Of a stretch of 38,759 bases of DNA, positions 17,820-28,800 are shown piece after piece; position 1 is the stretch's first letter; every line of letters starts with the position of its first letter. The stretch is taken from contig JAICFA010000004.1 in the NCBI GenBank assembly GCA_025923935.1, positions 1-38,759 of the forward strand, in the 5' to 3' direction. This DNA is from Candidatus Krumholzibacteriia bacterium. GTDB taxonomy: Bacteria > Krumholzibacteriota > Krumholzibacteriia > WVZY01 > JAKEHA01. The notes beneath the pieces are model-generated. The model ran no database searches. It was not told where the DNA came from and worked only from the letters and a program-made list of their open reading frames with translations. The translations under genes and the position numbers were made by a program.

Positions 17820-18713
17820 CTATTTGAAGAGGGATTTCAGCACGTAGCCCGCGATCGCGGGGTTCTTGCGCAGGCGCCGCAGCGAGTACGGATACCAGTT
17901 GGGCCCGTACGGCACCGCCACGCGAATCGGGTGCCCCCCGTCGAGAATGAGCCGGCGCAACGGTGCCAGCACCCCCAGCAGCATCTGGAACTCGTAGCGC
18001 TCCCGCGGAACGTTCAAGCGGTCCACCAGGCGCGCGCCTTCCCATACCAGGCGCTCGTCGTGCGTCGCCATGGCGACGGTACAGCCCGCACCCAGCAACT
18101 CTTCGGTGAGGCGAACGTAATTGCGGCTGATGAGCTCGGCGTCGGTGTACGCGATGGTGTGCGGCTCGAGGTAGATGCCCTTGCACATGCGCACGTTGGC
18201 TTTGACTTTGGCCAGCTCGCGGACATCCGCCAAGCTCCGCCGCATGCGCGCTTGAATGACCACGCCGACGTTGTCGAACTCTTCGCGCAGGCGGTAGTAC
18301 ATGTCGAGCGTGTCGTCGATGCAGGGCGAGTCTTCCATGTCCATGCGCACGAACAACTGCTGGCGCCGTGCGGCGATCAATAGCGTGCGCACGTTTTCGA
18401 GACAAAACGCTTTGTCGAGCTTGAGGCCAAGGTGAGTGGGCTTGATATGGATGTAGCCGACGATGCGCCGCTCGCCCATGCGCGCGAGCAGCTGCTCGTA
18501 CTCGCGCACCGCTTCGGTGGATTCTTCCTTGCGGGTGACGAACTCGCCCAAGATGGCGGCCGCCACGCGGTAGCCCTCCTGATTGAGGCCCGCCGCCAGC
18601 CGCAGCAGGTCTTCCATTTCTTCGCCCGCGATGTACGGGCTAGCCACGCGTCGCACGACGGGTTTTGGGACCAGCGGCAGCGTCAGATCGACGACGCGAT
18701 CGAAGACACCCAT
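17820..18713 (-). CDS. Proline dehydrogenase (single-domain PRODH)
   Basis: LFVRMDMEDSPCIDDTL, VRMCKGIYLEPHTIAYTD, VAMATHDERLV, YEFQMLLGV, VAVPYGPNWYPYSLRRLRKNP. Confidence 0.9.
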   Translation of the reverse strand: MGVFDRVVDLTLPLVPKPVVRRVASPYIAGEEMEDLLRLAAGLNQEGYRVAAAILGEFVTRKEESTEAVREYEQLLARMGERRIVGYIHIKPTHLGLKLDKAFCLENVRTLLIAARRQQLFVRMDMEDSPCIDDTLDMYYRLREEFDNVGVVIQARMRRSLADVRELAKVKANVRMCKGIYLEPHTIAYTDAELISRNYVRLTEELLGAGCTVAMATHDERLVWEGARLVDRLNVPRERYEFQMLLGVLAPLRRLILDGGHPIRVAVPYGPNWYPYSLRRLRKNPAIAGYVLKSLFK

Positions 18714-18765
18714 GCGATTGGTTTCTTTCTAGGTTGAAGGCTCTATCCGCGGCGACGGACCCGCA

Positions 18766-19662
18766 TTATAGCCGCGCGGCACGATCGAGAGAAGCCCGGT
18801 CCGCGCGGCGCCGGCGCGGTGTGCCGGTGGGGCGGCCGTGCCGGAAGATGGGAGAGGCGAGGGGAAGGCTTTCGCCCACTTCGAGCACGTGGTAGCGCTC
18901 GCCCAGGATGCGCTCGATGGTCTCGCGATCGCGCGGGCGCTTGTTCCCGCCGCGGACCCAGTACTTGTAACCGCCCCAGTGGGTGGGAATGACGACCGCC
19001 GCCTGCAACGCCCACGCGGCGCGCGCGGCGTCGGTGGCGGGCAGATGGCCGTTTACATTCAAGATGGCAACGTCGATGTCGTGCTTCCAACCGACGTCGG
19101 AGAACCCGGAGAAGTAATCGGTGTCGCCGCTGTAGAAAATCGTCGCCGCGGGTGTCGCGATCACGTAGCCCAGCGCGTTTCCGTCCGCTTCGGCGAACAA
19201 TCCATAGCGCCCGCCGGGGTGGTGCGCCATGACGGCGGTGATTCGCACCTCACCCGCCTCGAAGGTGTCGCCGGGCCGCATGGCGCGCACACGCTGCCCC
19301 ATGTCGTCGATGTGCTCCACGCACGGCTGCGGACACAGGAACACCGTGTCTTTGGGAAACGTGCGCAGCGTGGCTGGGCTCAAGTGGTCGTCGTGTGCGT
19401 GCGACACCAGCACCACGCGCGCATGGGCGTACGATTCCACCGGCGGCGCCGGCAGCCGGCGGCTGCGCTGGAAGCGCGTCTTGTCCCACACCGGATCGGT
19501 CACGATCCCCATGCCGCCGACGTCGATGTAGACGCACGCATGGCCCCAAAAGGTGATCGCGTCGCGCGGCGGCGCGGGGTACAGCTCCGGGTCCGGCTTC
19601 GCCAGGCCCGTGCACCCCGCCGCTGCAGCCACCATGCACAACCAAAGTCCGATCGATTTCAT
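18766..19662 (-). CDS. MBL-fold metallo-hydrolase lipoprotein (NAPE-PLD/UlaG-like)
   Basis: MKSIGLWLCMVAAAAGCTG lipobox; ITFWGHACVYIDVGGMGIVTDPVW, VLVSHAHDDHLS, IFYSGDTDYF, IPTHWGGYKYW. Confidence 0.86.
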   Translation of the reverse strand: MKSIGLWLCMVAAAAGCTGLAKPDPELYPAPPRDAITFWGHACVYIDVGGMGIVTDPVWDKTRFQRSRRLPAPPVESYAHARVVLVSHAHDDHLSPATLRTFPKDTVFLCPQPCVEHIDDMGQRVRAMRPGDTFEAGEVRITAVMAHHPGGRYGLFAEADGNALGYVIATPAATIFYSGDTDYFSGFSDVGWKHDIDVAILNVNGHLPATDAARAAWALQAAVVIPTHWGGYKYWVRGGNKRPRDRETIERILGERYHVLEVGESLPLASPIFRHGRPTGTPRRRRADRASLDRAARL

Positions 19663-20765
19663 AGGCGCTTCCGGCGGAAGATCACCACACTCGACGTCAA
19701 TAGAACCAGTGAAATAATCGCCAGCGACGCGACTTCGCGCAAAAGGTCGTGGAGGTCGGCGCCGCGAATGATGATGCCGCGCGAGATGGCGACGAAGTGG
19801 GTGGCCGGCAGCGCTTGCGAGAGAATGCGCAGCGGTCCCGGCAGCGACGAGAGCGGAAAGATGTACCCCGACAGCATGATCGACGGCAGCAGGATCCCCT
19901 GGGCCGCCTGGGTGGCTTCGATCTGGGTCGCCGAGCGCGCCGAGATCATGAGCCCGAGCGACAAGAGCGACGTGAGATAGATCAGCGACAGGCCGGCCAG
20001 GAGCACCACGCTGCCATGAATGGGCACGTGGAAAAACACGCGCATGCAGAACAACACCAAGATCAGCTGCACGAATGCGAGTACCAGATACGGCGCCAGT
20101 TTTCCCAGGATCATCCCCAGCGACGACACCGGCGTCACCATCAGCTGCTCCAGTGTGCCGCGCTCGCGCTCGCGCACGATGGCGTAAGCGGTGAGCAAGG
20201 TGCCCGAGAAGGTGAGTAAGATGGCGATGAGTCCGGGGATCAGAAGATTGGCACTGCGCGTATCCGGGTTGAACAAGATTTGCGGGCGCGGCGACACCGG
20301 CAGGTCGCCGGCACCGGTGCGGGCTTGCAGCTCGCGCAGCGATTGCGTGAGCGCCCAGCCGTCGATGGCGGCCAAGCTCTGCGACGCAATGGTGTTGTCC
20401 GATCCATCGATGAGTGCCAGAAACGTGGCTTGGCTGCCTTCGGCGCGCTTGCGCCCGTAGTCCGGCGGAATCTCGAGCCCCACCTGGGCGTCGCCCGCGA
20501 CGATGCGCTCGCGCATCTCGGCGCGCGAGGAGACATCGTGCACCACGGCGAAGGTCTTGGTCGCCTGCAGCTCGTCCACCAGAGCCCGGCTTTCCGGGCA
20601 GCGGCACTGGTCGAACACGACCGTCGGCACCGACGTGACGTTGGTATCGATGGAACCGAACAAGACGAGCTGGAACACGGGAATGCCGAGTGCGAGGCGC
20701 AAGGTTCCCTTGTCGCGGCGCATGTGGATGGCTTCCTTGCGCAGGACGGCGAGAAACCCTCTCAC
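19659..20765 (-). CDS. ABC-2 type transporter permease (YhhJ/YbhR-like)
   Basis: GTG start (VRGFLAVLRKEAIHMRRDKGTLRLALGIPVFQLVLFG); periplasmic region then LLIPGLIAIL..., RERERGTLEQLMVTPVSSLGMILGKLAPY. Confidence 0.9.
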   Translation of the reverse strand: MRGFLAVLRKEAIHMRRDKGTLRLALGIPVFQLVLFGSIDTNVTSVPTVVFDQCRCPESRALVDELQATKTFAVVHDVSSRAEMRERIVAGDAQVGLEIPPDYGRKRAEGSQATFLALIDGSDNTIASQSLAAIDGWALTQSLRELQARTGAGDLPVSPRPQILFNPDTRSANLLIPGLIAILLTFSGTLLTAYAIVRERERGTLEQLMVTPVSSLGMILGKLAPYLVLAFVQLILVLFCMRVFFHVPIHGSVVLLAGLSLIYLTSLLSLGLMISARSATQIEATQAAQGILLPSIMLSGYIFPLSSLPGPLRILSQALPATHFVAISRGIIIRGADLHDLLREVASLAIISLVLLTSSVVIFRRKRL

Positions 20766-21772
20766 GGTGTTCCCTGCTTCTCCGCCGCGTCCTCGTCCTG
20801 CAGTGCGGTGAGCCGCACGAATACGTCTTCCAACGACGGCGTGATCGGACGAATCGACACCGACCCCGCCTCCGCTTGCGCGAGGTCGCTCTCGATGGTG
20901 CGCTCGTCGACCGACTCCGGGACCAAAAGGTGCAAGCTGTTGCCGAAGATCGTCACTTCTTGCACGTAGCCGAGAGAGCGCGCGCGCCGCATGACGGGCG
21001 CGGGATTGCCGTCGATGGCGGCTTCCACGCGGCGCGTTCCCGGGGGCGTGATCTCGGGCATGCGCACCAAGTCTTCCGGCTCCCCTTCCACCAACAAGCG
21101 CGACAGATAGAGATATCCCACGCGGCTGCAGCGCTCGGCTTCGTCCATATAGTGCGTCGACACCAGCAGTGTGACTCCGCCGGCAGACAAATCGAACAAG
21201 AGGTTCCACAGCTCGCGGCGCGCGACCGGGTCGATGCCGGCGGTGGGCTCGTCGAGAAATACGATGCGCGGCTCGTGCATCAGGGCCGCACCCAGCGAGA
21301 GGCGCTGCTTCCAGCCGCCCGACAATTGCCCGGCCAAGCGATTGCGGTACGGTTCGATGCCGGTCAACCCGATCACCCACTCGCGCCGCTCCGTCAAACG
21401 CGTGCCGGAGAGTCCATACACGCGCGCGAAGAAGTTCAGGTTTTCCAGCACGGTCAAATCTTCGTAGAGCGAGAAGCGCTGGGGCACGTAGCCGATGCGC
21501 GTGCGCACCGCGTCGGCGTCGCGCGTGACATCGATGCCGTCGACGTAGGCGTGCCCCGACGTGGGCCGCAAGAGGCCGCACAGCACCCGAATGAGGGTCG
21601 ACTTGCCCGATCCGTTGGGGCCGAGCAGGCCGAAGATGGTGCCGCGGCGAATGGAGAGGCTGACATCGCGCAGTGCCTTCACCGCGCCGTAGTTGTGCGA
21701 CACACCGCGCACTTCGATGCCGAAGCGATCGTCGGGCGGGGCCGCGTCGACGCCGGGCGCGGGGTTCATCAC
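20762..21772 (-). CDS. ABC transporter ATP-binding protein
   Basis: GPNGSGKSTLIRVLCG, QLSGGWKQRLSLGAALMHEPRIVFLDEPTAGIDP, STHYMDEAERC. Confidence 0.94.
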   Translation of the reverse strand: MMNPAPGVDAAPPDDRFGIEVRGVSHNYGAVKALRDVSLSIRRGTIFGLLGPNGSGKSTLIRVLCGLLRPTSGHAYVDGIDVTRDADAVRTRIGYVPQRFSLYEDLTVLENLNFFARVYGLSGTRLTERREWVIGLTGIEPYRNRLAGQLSGGWKQRLSLGAALMHEPRIVFLDEPTAGIDPVARRELWNLLFDLSAGGVTLLVSTHYMDEAERCSRVGYLYLSRLLVEGEPEDLVRMPEITPPGTRRVEAAIDGNPAPVMRRARSLGYVQEVTIFGNSLHLLVPESVDERTIESDLAQAEAGSVSIRPITPSLEDVFVRLTALQDEDAAEKQGTP

Positions 21773-22695
21773 GGCGCCGAATCGAAGCGAACTGTCGCGG
21801 TCATGCCGGGCTTGAGCTCGGGTGCGGCCGCGACGTCGAGCTTCACGGCGAACACGACGTCTTCGCGCTGCTCGGCGGTCTGGACGTTGCGCGGGGTGTA
21901 CTCGGCGCGCGAGCTAATCGAGATGACCTGCGCCGGAAAGGGCCGGTCGGGATAGGTGTCGATGGTGACGGCGGCGCGCTGCCCGACGCGAATCGATCCC
22001 AGCCGGGTTTCGGGGACGAACACGCGCACCCACAGCTCGTGCGGATCCAGGATGGAGATGGCACCCTGGTTGGGCAGGAGGATGTCGCCGGGACGCAGGT
22101 CCAGGGTCTGCACTACACCCGCGGTGGGTGACCGAATCTCGGTTTCCTTGAGCTGCCGCTCGAGGTAGGCGAGGGCGTTCTCCGCCTCTTGGTAAACGCC
22201 GCGCGCCTGGCGCTCGTCTTCGCTGCGGCTTCCCTTGCGCAGCTCTTCGTAGGTTTGGAAGGCGGTCTGCGACGTCGCCGCGGCGACGTCGTACGCCTCG
22301 TCCGACGTGAGGTCCTGTGCGACCAACGCTTCCTGTCGCTTGCGTTCTTTCTCGGCACGCTCCCATTCGATGCGCGCGCGCTCGATCTGCTCACGCCGCG
22401 GGCCGCTCACCACGCGGTCGAGATTGGCCTTGGCCTGGACCACACGCGCGCGCTGCTCGTCAACCTGGGCGGCCAGCATGCTGCCGTCCAGCCGCACCAA
22501 TACGTCCTCCGCTTGCACCGAATCCCCTTCTTCCACTGTCACTTCGAGAACGCGTCCGCCCACCAGCGAGCCCACGAGGGCGTCGCGCGCTTCGATGGTT
22601 CCGGTGTACGCCGAAGTACTTTCGTCGCCGCCGCGCAGCACGAGCCACGCAAATACGCCAGCGATGACAATCAGTGGGAGGATGAGACGTCGCAT
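21769..22695 (-). CDS. HlyD-family membrane fusion protein
   Basis: MRRLILPLIVIAGVFAWLVLRGG; YTGTIEARDALVGSLVGGRVLEVTVEEGDSVQAEDVLVRLD; coiled coil; LWVRVFVPETRLGSIRVGQRAAVTID. Confidence 0.92.
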   Translation of the reverse strand: MRRLILPLIVIAGVFAWLVLRGGDESTSAYTGTIEARDALVGSLVGGRVLEVTVEEGDSVQAEDVLVRLDGSMLAAQVDEQRARVVQAKANLDRVVSGPRREQIERARIEWERAEKERKRQEALVAQDLTSDEAYDVAAATSQTAFQTYEELRKGSRSEDERQARGVYQEAENALAYLERQLKETEIRSPTAGVVQTLDLRPGDILLPNQGAISILDPHELWVRVFVPETRLGSIRVGQRAAVTIDTYPDRPFPAQVISISSRAEYTPRNVQTAEQREDVVFAVKLDVAAAPELKPGMTATVRFDSAP

Positions 22696-22761
22696 GCAGA
22701 CGGTCCGGGAAAAACGAGACGCGCAGTATAGCACACCCCTATTCCCCACCGCAGACGAAGA

Positions 22762-22789
22762 CGGGTGACGGCCCGCCGGCCGTCACCCG
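22762..22789 (-). terminator. Strong hairpin downstream of the giant subtilase gene
   Basis: CGGGTGACGGC-CCGCCG-GCCGTCACCCG, perfect 11-bp stem, 6-nt loop, located between the minus-strand stop at 22823 and the next gene. Confidence 0.65.
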
Positions 22790-22822
22790 CCTCGAGAACC
22801 CCGAGCCTTACCTGGGACTCGG

Positions 22823-25800
22823 TTACTTCAAGAGCACCATCTTCTTCGTCTGCACGAACTGTCCGGCCGCGAGTCGATAGAAGTAGACACCACTCGCCAC
22901 CTGAGTGTTGGAGGCATTGCGACCATCCCACACGATCTGGTGGTTACCCGCCGGCTGCACTCCGTTCACCAGCTGCTTCACTTCGCGTCCGTGCACGTCG
23001 TAGATGGTCAGGTTGACCTTCACACCTTGCGCCAAGTCGTACGCGATCGTGGTCGTCGGGTTGAACGGGTTGGGACGGTTGGTATACAGCGCGAACTTCG
23101 TCGGGATGCGATCGTCGCCGACGTCGGTGACCGACTGATCCACCGCGAGCGACACCGGAACCGTGACTTCCGGATTCACCGGGTCGTTGCTGGCGACCAC
23201 CAAGTTGGCGTTGTACATACCTGCCGCCAAGTCGGTCGCATCCAGCGTCACATCCACCACTGCACTCTGGCCGGCCGGAACCGAGCCCGACTCCGGCGTC
23301 ACGCTGATCCACGCGGGCGAAAGGCCCATCGCGTTCAGGAACGCTTCCATGATGGCGAGTGTCGTGGTGTTGTCGACGTACCCGCCGTTTTGCGAAGCGT
23401 ACAGGATGTAGTACACACGCGTGCTGCCGCTCAGGTTGTACGCGCGGTGGTAGTCGTCATCCGTGTTCAGCGCGAACTCGTGGCTGGCACCCGGATTCTC
23501 CTCCACCAGGATGATGTGGTTGATGGACGGGTCGAAGGCGTTGTAGATGCGCTTCACGAAGCCGCTGAACGCGATTCCCGACACCTCCGCCGCCAGGGTC
23601 GCGCCGTCGACGTTGCCGCCTCCGTCCGCACCGCAGTTACCGAACGTCTCGAAGTAGTCGACGTTGCTCATGTCGGCCACCATCACGAACAGTCCCGGGA
23701 ACTTCCGCGTGAAGTAGCGGCCGTCCGGTCCGAACGCGGTGCTCGACACGACCAAGTTGTCGGAGTAGTTGAAGCCCGACTCCAGGTTGGTGCCCAGCAA
23801 ATTGCCGCCGTCGTACATGTCGTTGCCGCCGTCGATGATGCTGTTCCCCGTGTCGCCCTCGAAGAAGTCGAAGCGGTTGGGGACCAAATTCGTGACGGAG
23901 AGGTAGTTGGCGTTCAAGTTCGCCAGGATGTCTTCCAAGCTGGTTCCGCTCGCTGCCTGGCTCGGCTTTTGGCCGTTCGAGGCGAAGCGGAAGACTTCGC
24001 TCTGCTTGTGGCTCGCGGCCGCCATGGGCTTCTTCGGGTCTTTCACCGTGTCGGTGATCTTCCCGCCGCCCACGATCGGGCTCGTCGCCACGATGGTGCT
24101 CGAGTTGTTCGAGAACTGCGCACCGATGCTCCACTCCAGAGCAGATCCACCCGCCGTGTTGTCGATCGTCAGCTGATGAACCGCGGAGTCTCCGCCGTTC
24201 AGCGCATCCGATATCGAGCTCGGCGAGACGGCAATCACCGGCGGCTCCAAGCCCACGCCATCGAGCGCGATCACAATGGACGCTTCGTCCGGATCGTTGC
24301 TGTTGATGGTGAGGTTGCCGCTCACCGGTGCCGCCGTGCTGGGCGTGAAGGTGACGAGCACGTTCTGGCTCGTCTGCGGTGCCAAGTTGAACGACGAGGC
24401 GTCCACCGAGAAGTCGGGGTGGCTCGAGCTGATCGAGCTCACCATCAGCACGTCGGTGCCGGGGTTGGACACCACCAGCGTGGTCGACGAGCTGCCTCCC
24501 AAGAAGACGTCACCGAACGAAATCGGCGCCGTGGACACATCGATGTCGGTGGCACCCGTCACGTGCAGGTTCGCCGTCGCAACGGCCGTCGGAGTGACCG
24601 GATCGTTGCTGTTGACCAGGATGTTGGCCGCGTAATCGCCGCCGAACAACCCGTTGGCGTCGAACTTGACGGTGATGCCCTGCGAGCCGCCCGCCGGTAC
24701 CGTGCCGGAGCTCGGAATGATCTCGAGCCACTGCACGCCCGCGAGCGACAACGAGTACTGCACCGCGTTGCCGAGCATGGCCCCGGCCGGGAAGCCGAAG
24801 TTGTACAGGAACTCCCACGTCATGCCGGTCAGGATCACCCGGCCCGACCCGTGCGCGTATTCGACCGTGGTCGGCTCGTTGGAGTCGCTGGTTTGGGTGA
24901 TGACGTTGGTTCCACCCGGCAGATTGGCGAGGTGGGTATGGTTGGCCGAGCTGCCTTCCAAGGGCGACGAGAGCCCGGCGACGATCGGATGATCGAGGTC
25001 CAGGATGTCGTTGAAGCTCTCGAACGGCCCCACGACCACCTGCACGCCACCGACCACGGTGACACCGTCGCCCTGCGTCGCGCACTGGTACTGCACCACA
25101 CCGCCGGCCGACGCGTAGGCTTCGAACTTACCCACGTTCGAGGTCAGCGCTTGGTAGTAGTTGAAGTCTTCGTCGCCCACCGTGAGCACGAGGTCGAACG
25201 GATCGAAGTTAGTCGACCCGATCTGCCCCGAGTTGATCACCGTGCACGAGATGCCGAAGTTGTCGAAGATGAACGTCCCCATGTCGACGCCCCAGGCATC
25301 GGTGTCTTGAATCACCAGAACCGCCGGCCCGCTGGCTGCAAAGCTCGGACTGCGCGGTACCACCGGCGTGCTGGTGTGCGGGTCGCGCGAGTTGCCGGTC
25401 GCGGTACTCGCTCCGACACCACCGCCGCGGAGGGTACGATCCAGCCACGGCTTGCCGCGCAGTAGCATCGCCTTGGAAGCACTGCTGGCCGCAGCCACCT
25501 CTTCGGTGTCGATGCTCCAGTGCAGGTCGCTCGCACCGGTGTTGCTCACCGTCATGAGGTGCAAACCGACTTCGCCGGTAAACAAGTCATCCGAGAACGC
25601 GGTCGGGTCGATCCCCACGATCGGAGGCATCAACGCCTCGCCCTGGAGGGCCACTTCGACGCTGCCCTCGTCCGGGTCGTCGCTGACGACGAACAATGTC
25701 GCCGCGTTGAGTCCCGGTGCGGTGGGCGCGAAGGTGACCGCCACGTCGTGGCTTTGTCCCGGCGCCAACGATGCTCCCGCGAAGTCCGTCGTGTAATCGG

Positions 25801-28800
25801 GATGCGTCGTGGTGACCGAGTTCACCGTGAGCAAGTCGGTGCCCTGGTTCTTGATGGTGATGTTCTGCGTGTAGTGGCCGTTGACGAACCCGACCCCGTA
25901 GTCGAGCACCGTCGGTGCCACGGCGATGTCCGGCGCACCCGTGACGTGCAGGTGAGCCGACACTGGGACGACCGGCGTAAGCGGGTCGTTGTTGTTGACG
26001 AGGATGTTGGCGTTGTAGTCGCCGCCGAACATACCGGTCGCATCGAACGTCACCGTCACGTCTACCGACGTGCCCGGCGGCACGATGCCTTCGCTCGGGT
26101 CGAGGCTCAGCCACTTCACACCACCCAAGCCCGGAATCGCGAGCCAGCCCAATTGCACCAGGCCGCCCGGGACGTCCGCGCCCAACACGCCCACCAAGGC
26201 GGTGCTACCGGTGGTCACGTCGGCCACGCGCAGTTCCGCTTGGAAGGTGAAGTTGTTGAACGCCGCGAGATACAGCGTTCCGGTTTCTCCGTCGTAGCCC
26301 ATCCCCTGCCCGAAGTTCGCGTCGAAGCCGAGCGAACCGATCGGTGTGCCCGCACCCGTCGTCTTGTCGATCGAGACCAGCTCGTCGGTGACGAGGTCGT
26401 GCGCGTACATGTTGCCTTCGGTGTCGATCGCGCAGGCGATGATGCCCGGCATGTTGATCGAACCGATGCGCGTCGACGTCGCGCTGGCCACGTCGATTAG
26501 GTACAGCGACGAGCTGAAGATGTCGGTACCGGTCGCGTACATCGAGCCGTCGGTCGGATCGAATGCCATACCGGTCCAGATTTCCGCGCCGAACGGCACG
26601 ATCGTCCCGATGATGGTCTGCGTGCCGTTGGTGGTGTCGATCTGCATCAAGGAGTTCTGATCATCGACGGCGTACGCGAAGGAGTTGTCACCCGACGCGA
26701 AATCACCCGCCCAGATGAAGTTGGGCGCGTTGCCGATGAAGTTCAGCACTTCCGGCTGATTCAAGTTGAAGCGCGTCGCTTGCCCAAAGCCTGCTTCCGT
26801 CGAGAAGGCCGAGCCCACCGCCGCGATCCCGGAGGAATGCTTGAGCTCCGAGGCCTTGGCGTGGTTCCCCGGTGCCATACGCGCCGAGGGTGCGGCAGTA
26901 CCGCGCTGGAACTTGCCGTCGCTGCGCGGAATCGAAAGGCGCTGCTTGATGGTGGCCGCCGTAGCGGTGACTTCCTCGGTCTTGATCTTGAACTCGAGGT
27001 TGCTGCCGCCGGTGTTGCCGATGGTCACGGTATGGTCCGCGACTTCGCCGGTGACGAGGTCTTCGTCGAGCGAGGTCGGGCTGACCGTGATCACGGGCGG
27101 CTCCACGCCTTCGCCATCGTAGTCGATCACGACCACCGGTTCGTCCGGATCGTTGCTGTTGATGGTCAGGTTGCCGGAGTGAGGCGCCACGGTCGTCGGT
27201 GCGTACGTCAAGACGACGTTCTGGCTCGTCTTCGGCGCCAGGTTGAACGAGGCAATGTCGACCGTGAAGTCGGCGTGGCTGGATACGATCGAGCTCACCG
27301 CCAGCACGTCGGTGCCGTCGTTCTTTACTACCAGCGTCTTGGTCTTGTTACCACCCACGAACACTTGGCCATAATGGAGCGCGTCGGTCGGCACCAAGAT
27401 GTCTGGTGCACCCGTCACGTGCAGGCTCGCCGTCGCGACCACCTGCGGGGTAATCGGGTCGTTGTTGTTGACGAGGATGTTGGCCGCGTAATCGCCGCCG
27501 AACAATCCCGCGGCGTCGAACTTGACCGATACATCCATCGAGCTGCCCGGTGCCACCACACCATCGCTGGGGGTGATCTCGAGCCACTGCACGCCGGCCA
27601 AACTCAGCGAGTACGCCACGGCATTGCCGAGCATGGCACCCGCTTCGAAGCCGTTGTTGTACAGGAACTCCCAGGTCATGCCGGTGAGTACCACGGATCC
27701 CGATCCGATCTCGTACTCGACCGTGGTCGGACTTCCCGAGCCCGAGGTCTCGGTGATCTGCACTGCACCCGCGGGCAGGTTCGACATCGTCGTGTGGTTG
27801 GCGGAATTGCCTTCCAGCGGCGACGACAAGCCTTCCACGATGGGGTGCTCGGGCAGGAGAATGTCGTTGAAGTTGTCGAGGTCCCCGAACTCCACCTGCA
27901 CGCCGCCGGCAACGGTGACGTTGTCGCCCTGCGTCGCGCACTGGTACTGCACTACACCGCCGCCCGACACGTAGTCCTCGAACTTGGAGACATTCGACGA
28001 GAGGGCTTGGTAATACGAGAAGCCTTCGTCGCTGACTGTCAGCACCAAGTCGAAGTCGTCGAAGTCGGTGGACGCGATCTGGTTGGAATTGATCACGGTC
28101 GCCGAAAATCCGAAGTTGTCGAAGATGAACGTCCCCATGTCGACGCCCCAGGCGTCGGTATCCTGAATCACCAGGATGGCGGGGTCAGCCGCGGTAAGGT
28201 TCGGCGTACGCGGCGACGTCAGTTTCTCGGTGTGCGGGTCGCGCGAATTCGAGCCACCCGTACCGGTCCCGCCGCCGCGGCGAACCGCTTTCTCCTGCCA
28301 CGGCTTGCCGCGCAGCAACATGGTGCGCGACGCACTGCTGGCGGTGGCTTCTTCGGTGTCGATCGAGAACTCGAGGTTGCTCGCCCCGGTGTTCGAGATC
28401 GTCATGGTCTGAATGTCGCTCTCGCCGGTGAACAGGTCGGCCGAGAACGAGGTCGGAGCCACTCCGACAATCGGCGGCAAGAGTCCCTGGCCAGAGAGCG
28501 CGATGGTGAGCCCGGGTTCGTCCGGATCGTCGCTCACCAACGTCAACGTCGCCGAGCTCGGGCCGGTCGACGTCGGTGCGTACGACACGGTGATGTCCTG
28601 GCTCGTCGCCGGTGCCAGCACCAGGCTGGGCACGCTGACCGAGTAGTCGCCGTGATCGGTGGAGATGGAGCTGACGGTCAATACGTCCGTGCCCGCGTTC
28701 TTCACCTTCACCGTCTTGTGTTTGACGCCGCCAATGAAGACGTCGCCGTAGTCGAGCGGTGTTTGATCGACCGCGATGTCCGGCGCACCCGTGACGTGCA

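Noticed and set aside
19663-20607. Upstream part of the 18766..20607 minus ORF as an extension of the MBL protein
   Set aside because: Out-of-frame translation of the ABC permease gene; the MBL lipoprotein has its own start and lipobox at 19662.
22940-25465. 841-aa plus-strand ORF antisense to the subtilase gene (also 26780..29326 and 31322..33808)
   Set aside because: Arg/His/Val-rich shadow ORFs produced by high-GC codon bias opposite a clearly coding frame; no recognisable domain.
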